Source: an uncultured Bacteroidales bacterium (lineage in GTDB: Bacteria; Bacteroidota; Bacteroidia; Bacteroidales; Bacteroidaceae). From it: DNA of 64,000 bases. Position 1 is the stretch's first letter. Every line of letters starts with the position of its first letter. The position numbers and the translations under genes were made by a program. This document shows positions 1 through 6,642 of the stretch, in pieces. The notes beneath the pieces were generated by a model. That model ran no database searches. It was not told the DNA's origin and was given only the letters and a program-made list of their open reading frames with translations. The DNA lies in assembly GCA_902801475.1 (NCBI GenBank), contig CADCIO010000003.1, positions 28,869 through 92,868 of the forward strand. Direction: 5' to 3'.

Positions 1-26
1 TTGTTATGTGGTCTTCCTGCTGTCAT
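1..26 (-). CDS. 5' fragment of an unidentified gene running off the left edge
   Basis: An ATG at 24-26 on the minus strand opens a frame of eight codons (M-T-A-G-R-P-H-N) before the window ends. A TATTTTTG match to the -7 promoter element lies just upstream (31-38, minus strand). The M-T-x-G-R-P start resembles those of some small relaxosome or DNA-binding proteins of Bacteroidetes mobile elements, but eight residues cannot settle this. Position beside parA in an integrative element makes a mobilisation gene plausible; this is inference. Confidence 0.25.
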
Positions 27-118
27 GCTGCAAAAATATATCATTAAAACGACATGCACAAGTGTTTCGGACGATTTAACATATCGAGTACACTAACTGA
101 GGAAAAGAAGAATGGATG

Positions 119-445
119 TTAAAGAGCGTCTTCTACAGTCCGAGTTGCCTGAATCCCAATTTCGCCGTTCTTGGACTCGTAAGATTCTACCCCCGCCTGC
201 ATCCAGTGTTCCATTACTTGCCGAATACTAAAGTTCTCTCTGTGGGCTATGGCCTGTGCCTTTGCCCACAACTTGCTCGAGCAAATAAATGAACAGTGAC
301 GGTACTCGCCATCATTTGACCTGGATTTTTTGACAATGGCATCATCGACCTTGCGCACCACAGAACGCTGTCCTGTCTGTTCCCTCATCATGTCTGCAAG
401 GTCAACATTGAGGGTGTTGTTAAATGCTTTTTTCATATGTCTCAT
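119..445 (-). CDS. Small DNA-binding-like partner protein encoded after parA
   Basis: Encodes about 108 residues from the ATG at 445. An in-frame upstream start at 511 would overlap the parA stop and run translation through the repeat at 451-469, so I prefer 445 (or 436). The N-terminal half is basic. The C-terminal half (R-E-N-F-S-I-R-Q-V-M-E-H-W-M) looks like a short helical DNA-binding or ribbon-helix-helix-type segment, but I cannot name the family. It sits directly downstream of a ParA-type ATPase, the usual position of a ParB/ParG-like partner or relaxosome accessory protein. The 19-bp repeat immediately upstream of the chosen start would suit autoregulation or a centromere-like site. 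Function is inferred from context only. Confidence 0.6.
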   Translation of the reverse strand: MRHMKKAFNNTLNVDLADMMREQTGQRSVVRKVDDAIVKKSRSNDGEYRHCSFICSSKLWAKAQAIAHRENFSIRQVMEHWMQAGVESYESKNGEIGIQATRTVEDAL

Positions 446-450
446 TATTT

Positions 451-469
451 TGTATACATGTATACATGT
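451..469. repeat. 19-bp palindromic repeat, copy 1 (between parA and its partner gene)
   Basis: TGTATACATGTATACATGT occurs here and again, identical, at 1189-1207 just upstream of parA. It consists of overlapping TGTATACA-type dyads, and the flank continues with further GTATA/TGTAT words to about position 495. Identical copies on both sides of a ParA gene suggest an operator or parS-like partition site. Confidence 0.65.
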
Positions 470-497
470 GTACTTGTATATATGTATCAATGTATTA

Positions 498-1151
498 CTA
501 AATTTGTTCAATTATAGGATTAAAGGCGTTTACCACGGCCTTCTCCTGCCAATAGTCTAATGGCTCTATTGTACTGTAGCTTTTGACCGCAACACCATGT
601 TTAATGCGAGGTGTGACATACCCGATACTTCCCAGAAGATGAAGGGCATTATCACGATCCTGTTTTATCTGTTCCCGTCTTTCATCCGAAAGAATAATAT
701 TATTAGGGATGAAATAACGCTTGGCATGGCTGACCTTTGCGAAGATATTGGAAAAAAGTTCTGTCGCATCCAGTGAATCCGCGTCATAACTGAACGGAAT
801 AATGGCCACATCCGCAACCTGAAAAATGTACTTCAGGGCATGGTCATTGATGTTGCCGGGACAATCAATGAGAATCCATCCAGGTATGTCCTTGAGTTTC
901 TTCATCACCTTCTCTACAACATCCTCGTCAGAGGTGCTGATGGATTGTATCTGCCACGGCAGATTCGTTGTTTGGTTCTGCTGAAGTTCACGCTGTCTGT
1001 GACGGAAAAGTGATTGTTGAATGTCCGCGTCCATCACAGCCACAGGTATACCTTTCTCTGCACAGAAGGTGGCGAAAAGGCCACACAATGTTGTCTTGCC
1101 CACGCCGCCTTTGATGTTGGTGAATAGAATAATCTTGTTGTTCATAATCAT
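498..1151 (-). CDS. parA: ParA-family ATPase
   Basis: A 217-residue ParA/MinD-type ATPase. The deviant Walker A motif (K-G-G-V-G-K-T-T) lies at about residues 14-21, a D-A-D-I-Q switch follows near residue 42, and an I-D-C-P-G Walker B-like segment is near residue 95. Such proteins segregate plasmids or help maintain and transfer integrative elements by ATP-dependent DNA binding. The annotated start is M-I-M-N-N; the third residue (1145) is an equally good start. It precedes a small partner gene, and an identical 19-bp repeat flanks it on both sides. Together with the rep and primase-like genes to its right, it marks this end of the window as a plasmid-like element. Family is certain; role in partition rather than transfer is inferred. 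Confidence 0.9.
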   Translation of the reverse strand: MIMNNKIILFTNIKGGVGKTTLCGLFATFCAEKGIPVAVMDADIQQSLFRHRQRELQQNQTTNLPWQIQSISTSDEDVVEKVMKKLKDIPGWILIDCPGNINDHALKYIFQVADVAIIPFSYDADSLDATELFSNIFAKVSHAKRYFIPNNIILSDERREQIKQDRDNALHLLGSIGYVTPRIKHGVAVKSYSTIEPLDYWQEKAVVNAFNPIIEQI

Positions 1152-1188
1152 CTTGATTTTAATGTATTATTTACTGGTTTGTATATTT

Positions 1189-1207
1189 GTATACATGTAT
1201 ACATGTT
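1189..1207. repeat. 19-bp palindromic repeat, copy 2 (upstream of parA)
   Basis: Exact second copy of the TGTATACATGTATACATGT element found at 451-469. It lies 38 bases upstream of the parA start in the parA leader, as expected for an autoregulatory operator or centromere-like site. No binding protein is proven. Confidence 0.65.
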
Positions 1208-1323
1208 TAATTTTTTTGCTGTTGTCCCGACATCTTTTCTTCATCGTTCTGTCGGACACTTGGATGACTTTCATGTGAGAAATCAACCTGTATCAAAGAA
1301 CGAACCTATTTTCGTCACGAAAT

Positions 1324-2523
1324 TCAAATTAGAAGCAAATCGAACTGGTCTATAAGTTGTGCTACCGCAGGGTTAATGGCAATCATTTCTTTCAGAATCG
1401 ATGATTGCACATCATGCGTGCCACCTGTTTCAGGTTTTTCCAGAAAATGAGGTTTCTTCCTCAGTTCTTTAATGACCCAGTCAGCAATATCTATCTTCTT
1501 CTCCTTCTCTTCTGGAGTAGCTTTTTTCTCCAGAAGATCAGAAACTAAAATATCACAGTAATCAATTTTTTTTGCCCTGTCCTTCCATAGGGCATAGAAT
1601 TTGCCTTCAGGGTCTGTATCGGGGAATGCAATAACCTTGCGCCCCCTGAGAACTTGTAGTCTATCAGGCGTGAAGAGAGATAAACTACCACAGGAGATCC
1701 ATACATGTTGGGGAAATACAGCCGCACATATAATGGCGGTCTTCTCGGCCTCCACCACTGCCACAGTCTTGTAGGGGTAACGATGGAGCAAATGCTCGCC
1801 GAATAGACACTGAACAAGGTTGAAGTCCTTGTTAAGTCGTCCATCCTGTTTCATCACGTAATGCATCCAGTTGGTGGCACCCTTTTCATGAATGCGTTTC
1901 CCTGTTATCGGATTGAATTTCATGATTTTGCCTGTCCTTACCTTCCCCGTGATGTCTATCTGCCAGAAGATGACAGACTTATCTTTGGTCGCGCCAAGGT
2001 AATAATTTTCCATGAGGAAGAGAATCTGCTCATCTTTGAAAATCGGGAACAAGCTCATCAGGAAGTCCGAATCAGCAGAAAAAGACTGTTCGACGTATTG
2101 AATGGGAATGTAAGCTGGTGTATTGCGGTGTATCACTTTTGTATCGACTGTATCGTCCGATACACCCACTGCACTTGGTGCACTTGATGTACTTGATACA
2201 TGTGATACGACTGATACAGGTGATATAGAAGAACACGCATTCTTTTGGTATTTTCGGGTGTCGATGCCAGCTTGTTGGCACATCCAAATGAATGTGCCAA
2301 TGCTCACTTTGTTTTGCGTATTCAACGCACGAGTAAATATTTTGTTGTTTTCATTCTGTTTGAACTTCGATGACATACGACTAATATAAAGGAAGATTTC
2401 TCGTCCTTCCTCTCCTAAATTGGCGAGGGAGAAAGCTCCCTTAGTCCAGTCCTGTAACGAATCAAACATGTTGATTCCTCGCTCAACAACTTCCTTGCCT
2501 AAGGCTCTATAATCGTAATCCAT
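1324..2523 (-). CDS. Toprim-domain protein of the DUF6371 type
   Basis: A 399-residue protein of a kind found in Bacteroidetes integrative and mobilizable elements. The C-terminal part carries a toprim-like fold: a V-V-E-A-E-K segment at about residues 255-261 supplies the conserved glutamate, and A-F-P-D-T-D at about 299-304 the acidic pair. Toprim domains of this kind occur in primases that start lagging-strand or post-transfer synthesis, so a replication or transfer role is likely, but no zinc finger is visible at the N-terminus. Residues 97-125 form a low-complexity stretch rich in S, V, A and D. That stretch is the translation of a 9-bp iteron array (2130-2226), so the gene apparently contains DNA sites that also shape its protein. 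A second array lies just upstream of its start. Confidence 0.75.
   Translation of the reverse strand: MDYDYRALGKEVVERGINMFDSLQDWTKGAFSLANLGEEGREIFLYISRMSSKFKQNENNKIFTRALNTQNKVSIGTFIWMCQQAGIDTRKYQKNACSSISPVSVVSHVSSTSSAPSAVGVSDDTVDTKVIHRNTPAYIPIQYVEQSFSADSDFLMSLFPIFKDEQILFLMENYYLGATKDKSVIFWQIDITGKVRTGKIMKFNPITGKRIHEKGATNWMHYVMKQDGRLNKDFNLVQCLFGEHLLHRYPYKTVAVVEAEKTAIICAAVFPQHVWISCGSLSLFTPDRLQVLRGRKVIAFPDTDPEGKFYALWKDRAKKIDYCDILVSDLLEKKATPEEKEKKIDIADWVIKELRKKPHFLEKPETGGTHDVQSSILKEMIAINPAVAQLIDQFDLLLI
2130..2226. repeat. Iteron array 1, 9-bp spacing, inside the toprim gene
   Basis: TGATAC occurs at 2194, 2203 and 2212, with TGATAT at 2221 and TGATGT at 2185, all exactly nine bases apart. The left end has a GTATCG-NN-CGATAC dyad at 2150-2163, plus GTATCA at 2130 and GTATCG at 2141. 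Nine-base spacing keeps the array in frame with the overlapping gene. The array mirrors the one at 2544-2619. Regular iterons next to a rep gene are typical of replication origins. Confidence 0.7.
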
Positions 2524-2543
2524 AAAATAAATAATTTATCGAT

Positions 2544-2619
2544 GTATCATTTGTATCAAGCGTATCAGTCGTATCACATGCGCCCAATGTATCACATGTT
2601 GCGGCGTATCGGGCGATAC
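2544..2619. repeat. Iteron array 2, 9-bp spacing, between rep and the toprim gene
   Basis: GTATCA occurs at 2544, 2553, 2562 and 2571, then in phase again at 2589. The array ends on the right with a GTATCG-GG-CGATAC dyad at 2606-2619. The order (repeats then dyad) is the reverse of array 1 (dyad then repeats), and the repeat word is its reverse complement, so the two arrays face each other across about 320 bases. The site overlaps the region between the rep stop and the toprim start. Confidence 0.72.
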
Positions 2620-2630
2620 AGCGAAGGCAT

Positions 2631-3629
2631 CTATAGCTTTTTCTGAATGCGCTGCACTCTACTCTTGCTTATACCTAATCTGTTCGCGATTTCTTGGTAC
2701 GACAGACCCTCCTTCATTAACTTTTTTACATTGGATGTGATGGCCGCCAAATCGTCCTCACTCAGTTCCTTCAGATGTTCGCGCTCAGAGGCTGTGCGGA
2801 TGTAGTCGAAGCGAGGAAATGCGCCCTCCTTCTTTATGGTCGCAACAATTACATTATCAGCATTATAAGTATAATTACCGTAGCGAACCTTGAGCTGCTT
2901 AATGTATCTCTGTTCGGAGTATTTAGCCGAAAAACCGATGGAAAAAACAGAGTCGAAGAAATTGAATAATTTCTTGCTGCCAGCCAAATCGTTCTGCGTG
3001 ATGGGACTGGTCAATAACCTCTTGGGGGTGTGGGCGAGGATGAGAATGCTCCACCCGTATTTCTTTTTCAGTCCCAGGAGCTTAATCATTAGTCTGCCCG
3101 CAAGATCGCCTTTTTCTGCCGCAGTGCACAGCCACGTAAGGTTATCAATGATAAGCACCTTCGCCTCCGTTTTTTGGGCCGCCTCTTCAATATTGACAAA
3201 CAGAGCATTCTCAAAATCCTGAACATCAAGTGATTCAGGGTTTATCTCGACTCGATACAGATTCTCCGGAAAGGTATACAAGGTGCCGTCATCTGCCGTG
3301 TAGCGTAGTTGAAATTGCTTATCCGAAAGCTCAAAGTCGAAATACAAGACCTTCTGTTTTTGGGCTATTTCCGTGCCAATCTGTACGGCATAGATAGATT
3401 TGCCCACGTTGGCATCAGCAAAAAGACAGCTTATTTCTCCTTCGTACCATAGAGTATCCCACAGTGGTGTGGGGTTTGGGCGTTTAGCTGCCTCCTGAAG
3501 GGTCTGGTTGGCACCCTTAATGTCAAACATTCCAATCTTCTCAGTGTTTTCTCTGTGGCTCAGTTCTTCACTGATGGCGAGAATACGATTCTCTCCATTG
3601 TTATTTGAATTGACAATTTGATTGTACAT
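2631..3629 (-). CDS. RepA-like AAA/RecA-fold helicase
   Basis: A 332-residue RecA-fold ATPase like the hexameric RepA helicases of mobilizable plasmids and Bacteroidetes elements. The Walker A region is A-D-A-N-V-G-K-S at about residues 71-78, with alanine in place of the usual first glycine. L-I-I-D-N-L near 160 is the Walker B strand, followed by a sensor-like L-A-H-T-P near 200. The last 35 residues form a helix-turn-helix (Y-Q-E-I-A-N-R-L-G-I-S-K-S-R-V), which could bind the adjacent iterons. It stands between the excisionase-like genes and the toprim gene, as in other integrated mobilizable elements. A role in replicating the excised or transferred form is inferred. A candidate antisense RNA (3731-3787) is transcribed toward the opposite strand in its leader. 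Confidence 0.82.
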   Translation of the reverse strand: MYNQIVNSNNNGENRILAISEELSHRENTEKIGMFDIKGANQTLQEAAKRPNPTPLWDTLWYEGEISCLFADANVGKSIYAVQIGTEIAQKQKVLYFDFELSDKQFQLRYTADDGTLYTFPENLYRVEINPESLDVQDFENALFVNIEEAAQKTEAKVLIIDNLTWLCTAAEKGDLAGRLMIKLLGLKKKYGWSILILAHTPKRLLTSPITQNDLAGSKKLFNFFDSVFSIGFSAKYSEQRYIKQLKVRYGNYTYNADNVIVATIKKEGAFPRFDYIRTASEREHLKELSEDDLAAITSNVKKLMKEGLSYQEIANRLGISKSRVQRIQKKL

Positions 3630-3693
3630 AGGATTGTTTTTTATGTACGAAAAGTAGACTTTTTAATTTTTCTTGCATTTTTTGGCACAAAAA

Positions 3694-3725
3694 TTTGCAA
3701 GAAAAGTTAAAACACCCTATCTTTG
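3694..3725 (+). promoter_or_regulatory. Promoter of the short RNA at 3731-3787
   Basis: TTTG at 3694-3697, a 20-base spacer and TATCTTTG at 3718-3725 match the Bacteroidetes -33/-7 promoter. No coding sequence follows on this strand; a strong terminator does, about 20 bases after the expected start point. Confidence 0.65.
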
Positions 3726-3730
3726 CCGTA

Positions 3731-3787
3731 CGGTTTATAATGGAGAAGCCCCATAAGTCAACCCCTGACTTAGGGGCTTCTTTTTTT
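3731..3787 (+). ncRNA. Candidate short RNA opposite the rep leader
   Basis: The promoter at 3694-3725 and a perfect intrinsic terminator define a transcript of about 55 nt. The terminator has an 8-bp stem GAAGCCCC/GGGGCTTC with a further 7-bp stem TAAGTCA/TGACTTA, a 5-nt loop and seven T (3781-3787). There is no reading frame of note. The RNA is antisense to any minus-strand transcript passing from the helix-turn-helix genes into rep, the arrangement of counter-transcribed copy-control RNAs in plasmids. Existence of an expressed RNA is inferred from these signals. Confidence 0.55.
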
Positions 3788-4124
3788 AATATTTTTTCAT
3801 TTTGTTGATTATCCACCGTTGGGCGGCATCCTCAATCTCCATGTTACTTTTTTTCTGAGGTACAAATGCGGCCTGCACCCATGCATCTACCTCAGACCGT
3901 TCGAACATTTGACGATTTCTCCCTGCCGGGATGTAGAATGGTAGACTATTCTCCGCAGTCAGCTTCCACACATGAGACTTGGAGAGCCCCAAGTAGTCAG
4001 CTACTTCAACGGCATTCATGATCTCCTTCCCGTTCTTCTCGGCAACGACTTTCTTTATCATCTTTTCGATGTTTTCAAGTCGTTCTAAGATTTTGCTAAA
4101 ATCTTGATCGGTAATAAATTCCAT
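3786..4124 (-). CDS. Helix-turn-helix protein, excisionase family-like (second copy)
   Basis: A 112-residue protein. An N-terminal coiled-coil-like helix (residues 5-30) is followed by a MerR/excisionase-type winged helix: M-N-A-V-E-V-A-D-Y-L-G-L-S-K-S-H-V-W-K-L-T at about 36-56, then a wing F-Y-I-P-A-G-R-N-R near 65. It shares its plan with the next gene (4154-4480), so the two are likely old duplicates. Proteins of this type act as recombination directionality factors or as regulators of mobilisation genes in Bacteroides elements. It lies between the integrase and rep genes. Confidence 0.8.
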   Translation of the reverse strand: MEFITDQDFSKILERLENIEKMIKKVVAEKNGKEIMNAVEVADYLGLSKSHVWKLTAENSLPFYIPAGRNRQMFERSEVDAWVQAAFVPQKKSNMEIEDAAQRWIINKMKKY

Positions 4125-4153
4125 AATTTAATAATTAAATGGTTGAACAATAA

Positions 4154-4480
4154 TTAATAATCTCTCAACGAATGTCGCCCCATCCATGCATCCGCTTCAG
4201 CTTTAATCTCTTCGGCAGTCTTTCTGGGCGGAACGAGAAACTGCTGTATCCAGCCGTATATCTGCTCCCTGTCAAATAAAAGTGTGCGCCCTGTAGGTCT
4301 GTAGAACGGCAGGTTATGTTCCATTGTTAGTTTGTACATTCGGCTCCGCGTCACTCCTAATAGGTCGCCTACCTCTTTGATGTTCATGTACTTTTTGCGC
4401 TGACGGCTGATAACCTTCAGCATTGCTTCTAGCTTATCAATTCGCTTCAGCAAGACATTAATTGTAGTTTCAGTTTCCAT
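4154..4480 (-). CDS. Helix-turn-helix protein, excisionase family-like (first copy)
   Basis: A 108-residue protein with the same layout as the gene at 3786-4124: a leading helix, then M-N-I-K-E-V-G-D-L-L-G-V-T-R-S-R-M-Y-K-L-T and a wing F-Y-R-P-T-G-R. The last 35 residues are rich in charged helices. It starts 42 bases downstream of the integrase stop on the same strand, so it is probably co-transcribed with the integrase. An excisionase or transcription-factor role is inferred from the fold and the neighbour. Confidence 0.8.
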   Translation of the reverse strand: METETTINVLLKRIDKLEAMLKVISRQRKKYMNIKEVGDLLGVTRSRMYKLTMEHNLPFYRPTGRTLLFDREQIYGWIQQFLVPPRKTAEEIKAEADAWMGRHSLRDY

Positions 4481-4522
4481 GTTCTCTGATTTTTTAAATA
4501 ATTAATAATTAGTTAATTAATA

Positions 4523-5689
4523 TTATTTTTTGCTTAAAAGTCTTGTGGGAAGACTGTCAATCGCATTCTTTTTTAGCGTGTCCACGGCACGAGTGTACTT
4601 CTCTGTGTGCTGCAGGCTGGCATGACCAAGGAGCGATGCCACAGTTTTTATATTTGCGCCATTGTTGAGAAGGTTTACAGCAAAGCTGTGACGCGCACAA
4701 TGCCAGGATATTCGCTTGTTGATGCCTGCATGATTCACCCAGCGTTTCAGCGATTTGTCTGCCATTTCATACGATGGCAACGAAAAAATGTGTAATTCGT
4801 AATGGTTGGCAGGAGGCAATCCTATAAACTCCAGTAGTTCTTCATTCAGTGGAATGTTAACCCACGAAGAGCTGCTGTGTCCTGTAGTTTTTTTCTGCTC
4901 GAATTTTAATAGCTTATTGCTATAATCTATATCCCTGTATGTCAGTTCCTTGACGTCGCACCAGCGGATTCCGGTAAACAAACAGAATGTGAAAGCTCTC
5001 CTTACTTCTGGGTTTTGCCCCACCACCTTAGTTGCTAGAAGTTTCTCTATTTCCTCCTCGCTCAGTATGTCCTTCAACAGAGCCTCCTCATCTACTACTA
5101 TCCTCACCCCTTTGGTCGGGTCTTCCGTGATGATCTTTTCGTCCATTGCAGCCCTCAATATCTTCTTCCATCTTGCATAGACGCTTTTAGGTCCTGTGCG
5201 TTTGCCATGCTTAACTAAAAAGTCGCAAAATTGGGTCACCATAGCCTTAGTTATACCTTGTGCTGGCAGATGCTCTGCGTACATTGGGTAACTCTCGCAA
5301 ATGAAGGCTCTGAACCGCCTAATAGCGGCATCTATCATTCTTTGATCGGCCTTGGTGTATGCCTGAGAGTAACTCTGCATATATTCCCAATAATTGACGT
5401 TGCGTCTAATGGGCAGGGGTGCTCCCAACTGGTGAGCTATCAACTCAGTCTCTCTCATTTGCTGCACCTTCTTAGCCATCGCCAGCTGCTCCTTATTGTG
5501 CTGCCGCTGTTCAGCGTTCTTGGGTGCGGCATATAGATAAATATTCAGCTTTTCCCGACGTCGAATGGCGTAACCAGTTCTGGGGTCAATGCCAAGGTAA
5601 TGCTCCAGGCAGAGACTCTTAATGGTACCTCCTTTTATAGGTGACCAAATGAGTTTGACGCGTTCACCACAAATATAATTCTGTTTCAT
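4523..5689 (-). CDS. Tyrosine-type site-specific integrase
   Basis: A 388-residue phage/transposon-type integrase. An N-terminal arm-binding region and a SAM-like core-binding domain (about 100-190) precede the catalytic domain. The catalytic set is visible: R242 in T-G-I-R-W-C-D, a lysine near 266, H330 and R333 in H-C-A-R-H, H356 in L-L-G-H-A and the nucleophile Y365 in E-K-Y-T-R. The length and motifs resemble integrases of Bacteroidetes integrative and mobilizable elements. It is the last element gene before about 570 gene-free bases and tRNA-Leu, so the element end is expected between 5.7 and 6.3 kb. All catalytic residues are present, so the enzyme should be active. Confidence 0.93.
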   Translation of the reverse strand: MKQNYICGERVKLIWSPIKGGTIKSLCLEHYLGIDPRTGYAIRRREKLNIYLYAAPKNAEQRQHNKEQLAMAKKVQQMRETELIAHQLGAPLPIRRNVNYWEYMQSYSQAYTKADQRMIDAAIRRFRAFICESYPMYAEHLPAQGITKAMVTQFCDFLVKHGKRTGPKSVYARWKKILRAAMDEKIITEDPTKGVRIVVDEEALLKDILSEEEIEKLLATKVVGQNPEVRRAFTFCLFTGIRWCDVKELTYRDIDYSNKLLKFEQKKTTGHSSSSWVNIPLNEELLEFIGLPPANHYELHIFSLPSYEMADKSLKRWVNHAGINKRISWHCARHSFAVNLLNNGANIKTVASLLGHASLQHTEKYTRAVDTLKKNAIDSLPTRLLSKK

Positions 5690-6258
5690 AATTTTTTTTT
5701 ATATATATAAATAATGTATAATCATATTTTATCTTCCGAACATTATCTTCTGCACATCTCGACTACAAAGTTCCGCATTTGCAAATTTTTCACCCATTTT
5801 TTTTGTCATAAAATCGTGGATCTCTGAAAAGGAGTTTTTTTTATTTCCGAATCAGAGATTCGCGATGTTTTGAGAGCAATTTTAACTTTCTTTTTGTGAC
5901 CGCTCGCTTTTGTTGTTTCACTGCACGTCTGTGCTTTTTTCTTGCACAAAGTTCCGCATATGCAAATTTTTAGCCAAATTTTTTCCGTAAAAAATCGTGA
6001 ATCTGGTGAACGGAGTTATTTTTATCTCAAAACGTCAGATTCACGATTTTTTGAGGTCAATTGCGATATCTATTGCGTTTCCTTTCGTACCTGCAAAGTT
6101 ACGAAAAGAAAAAAACATATGTTATCAAAAATTTATCAAAAAGATTTGAATGGATAGGGTGAAGACGAGAAGAAGGTGAAACTTTTAAGATGTGTTTAAC
6201 CAGCTGAAATAGAGCTTGTTAAAACCTTAAAAGTTTCACCTTCAAAATGTACTGTTCG
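5690..6258. other. Gene-free element end: two copies of a hairpin unit and an inverted repeat
   Basis: No credible gene. Two diverged copies of one unit lie at about 5765-5880 and 5946-6063. Each begins ACAAAGTTCCGCAT[T/A]TGCAA and carries a hairpin: AATCGTGAATCTG/CAGATTCACGATT at 5993-6005 and 6036-6048 (perfect), and a less perfect pair at 5812-5827 and 5852-5866. A TAACTTTG -7 box on the minus strand (6094-6101) could serve leftward transcription. The 18-bp inverted repeat at 6172-6189/6226-6243 is listed separately. Such structure between an integrase and a tRNA suggests attachment and integrase-binding sites. Confidence 0.6.
6172..6243. repeat. 18-bp perfect inverted repeat beside tRNA-Leu
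   Basis: GAAGGTGAAACTTTTAAG at 6172-6189 is repeated in inverse at 6226-6243 with a 36-base spacer. It lies just beyond the 3' end of tRNA-Leu on the side of the integrative element. It has no T-run, so a simple terminator is unlikely. It may be part of an attachment site or of a tRNA 3' trailer structure. Confidence 0.55.
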
Positions 6259-6342
6259 TACCGGAAGCGGGGCTCGAACCCGCACGGGCGCAATGCCCAA
6301 GGGATTTTAAGTCCCTCGTGTCTACCATTCCACCATTCCGGC
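6259..6342 (-). tRNA. tRNA-Leu (anticodon TAA)
   Basis: The minus strand gives an 84-nt class II tRNA. The acceptor GCCGGAA pairs with TTCCGGT (one G-U), the anticodon stem AGGGA/TCCCT encloses CTTAAAA (anticodon TAA), a long variable arm follows, and the T arm reads GCGGG-TTCGAGC-CCCGC. No CCA is encoded. Its 3' end faces the integrative element, a common integration target arrangement. Confidence 0.93.
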
Positions 6343-6398
6343 ACGGTAGGGCTTGTTCAAAAAAAGAAGTTCGGGGAGGAACTTCTTTTGTAACTTAG

Positions 6399-6471
6399 TT
6401 GCGGGGGCAGGACTCGAACATGCGACCTCCAGGTTATGAGCCTGGCGAGCTACCAACTGCTCCACCCCGCG
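6399..6471 (-). tRNA. tRNA-Met (CAT), initiator-like with unusual stems
   Basis: A 73-nt cloverleaf on the minus strand with anticodon CAT. It starts CGCGGGG and ends CCCCGCA-A, leaving the C1/A72 mismatch that marks bacterial initiator tRNAs. The anticodon stem is CCAGG/CCTGG, so it has only two of the three consecutive G-C pairs usual in initiators (A29-T41 instead of G29-C41). The T stem GCATG/CCTGC contains a T-C mismatch. Assignment as fMet rests on C1/A72. Confidence 0.85.
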
Positions 6472-6642
6472 ATGTTATGTTGTGCAACATAAAAGAGCTC
6501 CTCTTTTTTGATTGCGGGTGCAAAGTTAGTGCATTTTTCGGACATTACAAAACGAAAAGGGGATTTTTTGCGGAAAAAGTTGCGGGAGTGCAGTTTTTTT
6601 CTTTCCTTTGCAAACGCAACGCTACCTAAATCAGTTATTTCG

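Noticed and set aside
3601..3816. 71-codon minus-strand frame upstream of rep
   Set aside because: It overlaps the start of rep and the short RNA with its terminator hairpin, and has no recognisable protein features.
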